A DNA stretch of 7,199 nt from Patescibacteria group bacterium (GTDB lineage Bacteria; Patescibacteriota; Dojkabacteria; SC72; T1SED10-24). Location of the stretch: NCBI GenBank assembly GCA_007130415.1, contig SLSN01000082.1, forward strand, positions 1 through 7,199, read 5' to 3'. Shown here piece by piece: positions 6,850-7,199 of the stretch; the first letter of the stretch is position 1, and the number at the start of each line of letters is the position of its first letter. The notes beneath the pieces are model-generated. The model was not told the origin of the DNA. It was given only the letters and a program-made list of their open reading frames with translations, and ran no database searches. The position numbers and the translations under genes were made by a program.

Positions 6850-7199
6850 ATGGATGATTCACAGATTAACCAGGGAAATACTAATCCTAATTGGGATGAT
6901 TCAGGAAATATGGCTGATAATTCAGTGCCCCAGCCAGATTTCTCTGTACCAGGTGGTAATGTTAATATGCCTCCTGAACCTGGTGTAAACAATCAACAAC
7001 AGGACTTTGGGCAAAGCCCAGGAGGTGATATGCAACCTCCACAACCAGACGTAGGGATTCCTTCACAACCAGATTTTTCTAGTCCAACTATGGATAATCA
7101 ACAACAGGACTTTGGACAAAACCCAGGAGGTGATATGCAACCTCCACAACCAGACGTAGGTGTTCCTCCACAACCAGATTTTTCTAATCCAACTATGGA
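6850..7199 (+). CDS. Acidic Gln/Pro/Asn/Asp-rich repeat protein, N-terminal part; runs off window
   Basis: I do not recognise this protein. An ATG at 6850, preceded by an in-frame TAA at 6844-6846, opens a frame that stays open for 116 codons to the right edge. The visible part has no Lys, Arg, His or Cys and about 16 Asp/Glu, and is dominated by Gln, Pro, Asn, Asp and Gly, so it should be disordered and strongly negative. There is no signal peptide or membrane segment in view. Residues 48-82 and 83 onward are two 35-residue repeats, each with NQQQDFGQ, PGGDMQPPQPDVG and PQPDFS; PQPDFS near residue 28 looks like the remnant of an earlier unit. Conserved phase and mostly conservative changes between repeats support real coding. 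No Shine-Dalgarno and no clear promoter are seen in the 99-bp A/T-rich gap after the tRNA, so its start of transcription is open. The function probably depends on a C-terminal domain outside the window. Confidence 0.8.
   Translation, partial: MDDSQINQGNTNPNWDDSGNMADNSVPQPDFSVPGGNVNMPPEPGVNNQQQDFGQSPGGDMQPPQPDVGIPSQPDFSSPTMDNQQQDFGQNPGGDMQPPQPDVGVPPQPDFSNPTM
6991..7199 (+). repeat. Two in-frame 105-bp tandem repeats (second one base short at window edge)
   Basis: Unit 1 is 6991-7095 and unit 2 is 7096-7199. Across the 104 shared bases I count six substitutions (about 94% identity) and no indels. Three of the four that change the protein are S/N, I/V and S/N exchanges and the other is S/P; the remaining two are silent. 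The unit length is a multiple of three, so copies can be gained or lost without a frameshift. The array may continue beyond the window. Confidence 0.95.

Noticed and set aside
1..7199. CRISPR array, insertion sequence, intein, recoded UGA or phage genes
   Set aside because: No regularly spaced palindromic repeats, transposase motifs, intein splice motifs or in-frame UGA codons were seen; the only repeats are the in-frame 105-bp coding units.

Overview
The window is a low-GC bacterial chromosome segment, roughly one third G+C by eye. It uses the standard bacterial code: UGA and UAA act as stops and UGG encodes Trp. A bacterial replicative polymerase (DnaE) and UvrC exclude an archaeon. The short UvrC, the Elp3-type radical SAM/GNAT enzyme in a bacterium, the lack of Shine-Dalgarno sequences at all four visible starts and a tRNA gene without encoded CCA together suggest a Candidate Phyla Radiation (Patescibacteria) lineage, perhaps near Dojkabacteria or Microgenomates. 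This placement is inference from gene content; no marker gene is present to settle it.

Layout. Bases 1-2465 (+) hold the C-terminal two thirds or so of dnaE, the DNA polymerase III alpha subunit, cut by the left window edge. Its stop overlaps the start of uvrC (2458-3891, +), so the two form a coupled replication/repair pair. uvrC converges with and overlaps by 26 bp the 3' end of an unrecognised membrane-anchored protein gene (3866-5005, -). That gene begins one base after the stop of elp3 (5007-6608, -), so elp3 and the membrane protein form a minus-strand operon.

The 71 bp upstream of elp3 separate it from a divergent tRNA-Gln(UUG) gene (6680-6750, +). This spacer carries a near-consensus extended -10 promoter for the tRNA and a perfect 18-bp palindrome overlapping its -35 box. 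After a 99-bp A/T-rich gap, a final plus-strand gene (6850 to the right edge) encodes an acidic, Gln/Pro/Asn/Asp-rich, lysine- and arginine-free protein start. It contains two nearly identical 105-bp tandem repeats.

How the genes relate. dnaE and uvrC are core DNA-maintenance genes. Elp3 modifies the wobble uridine of tRNAs, and the adjacent tRNA-Gln(UUG) has U34, so enzyme and a plausible substrate lie head to head over a shared control region. The membrane protein and the repeat protein have no assignable role. Most of the window is conserved housekeeping content; the least explained parts are the elp3/tRNA intergenic region, the basic-tailed membrane protein and the repeat protein.
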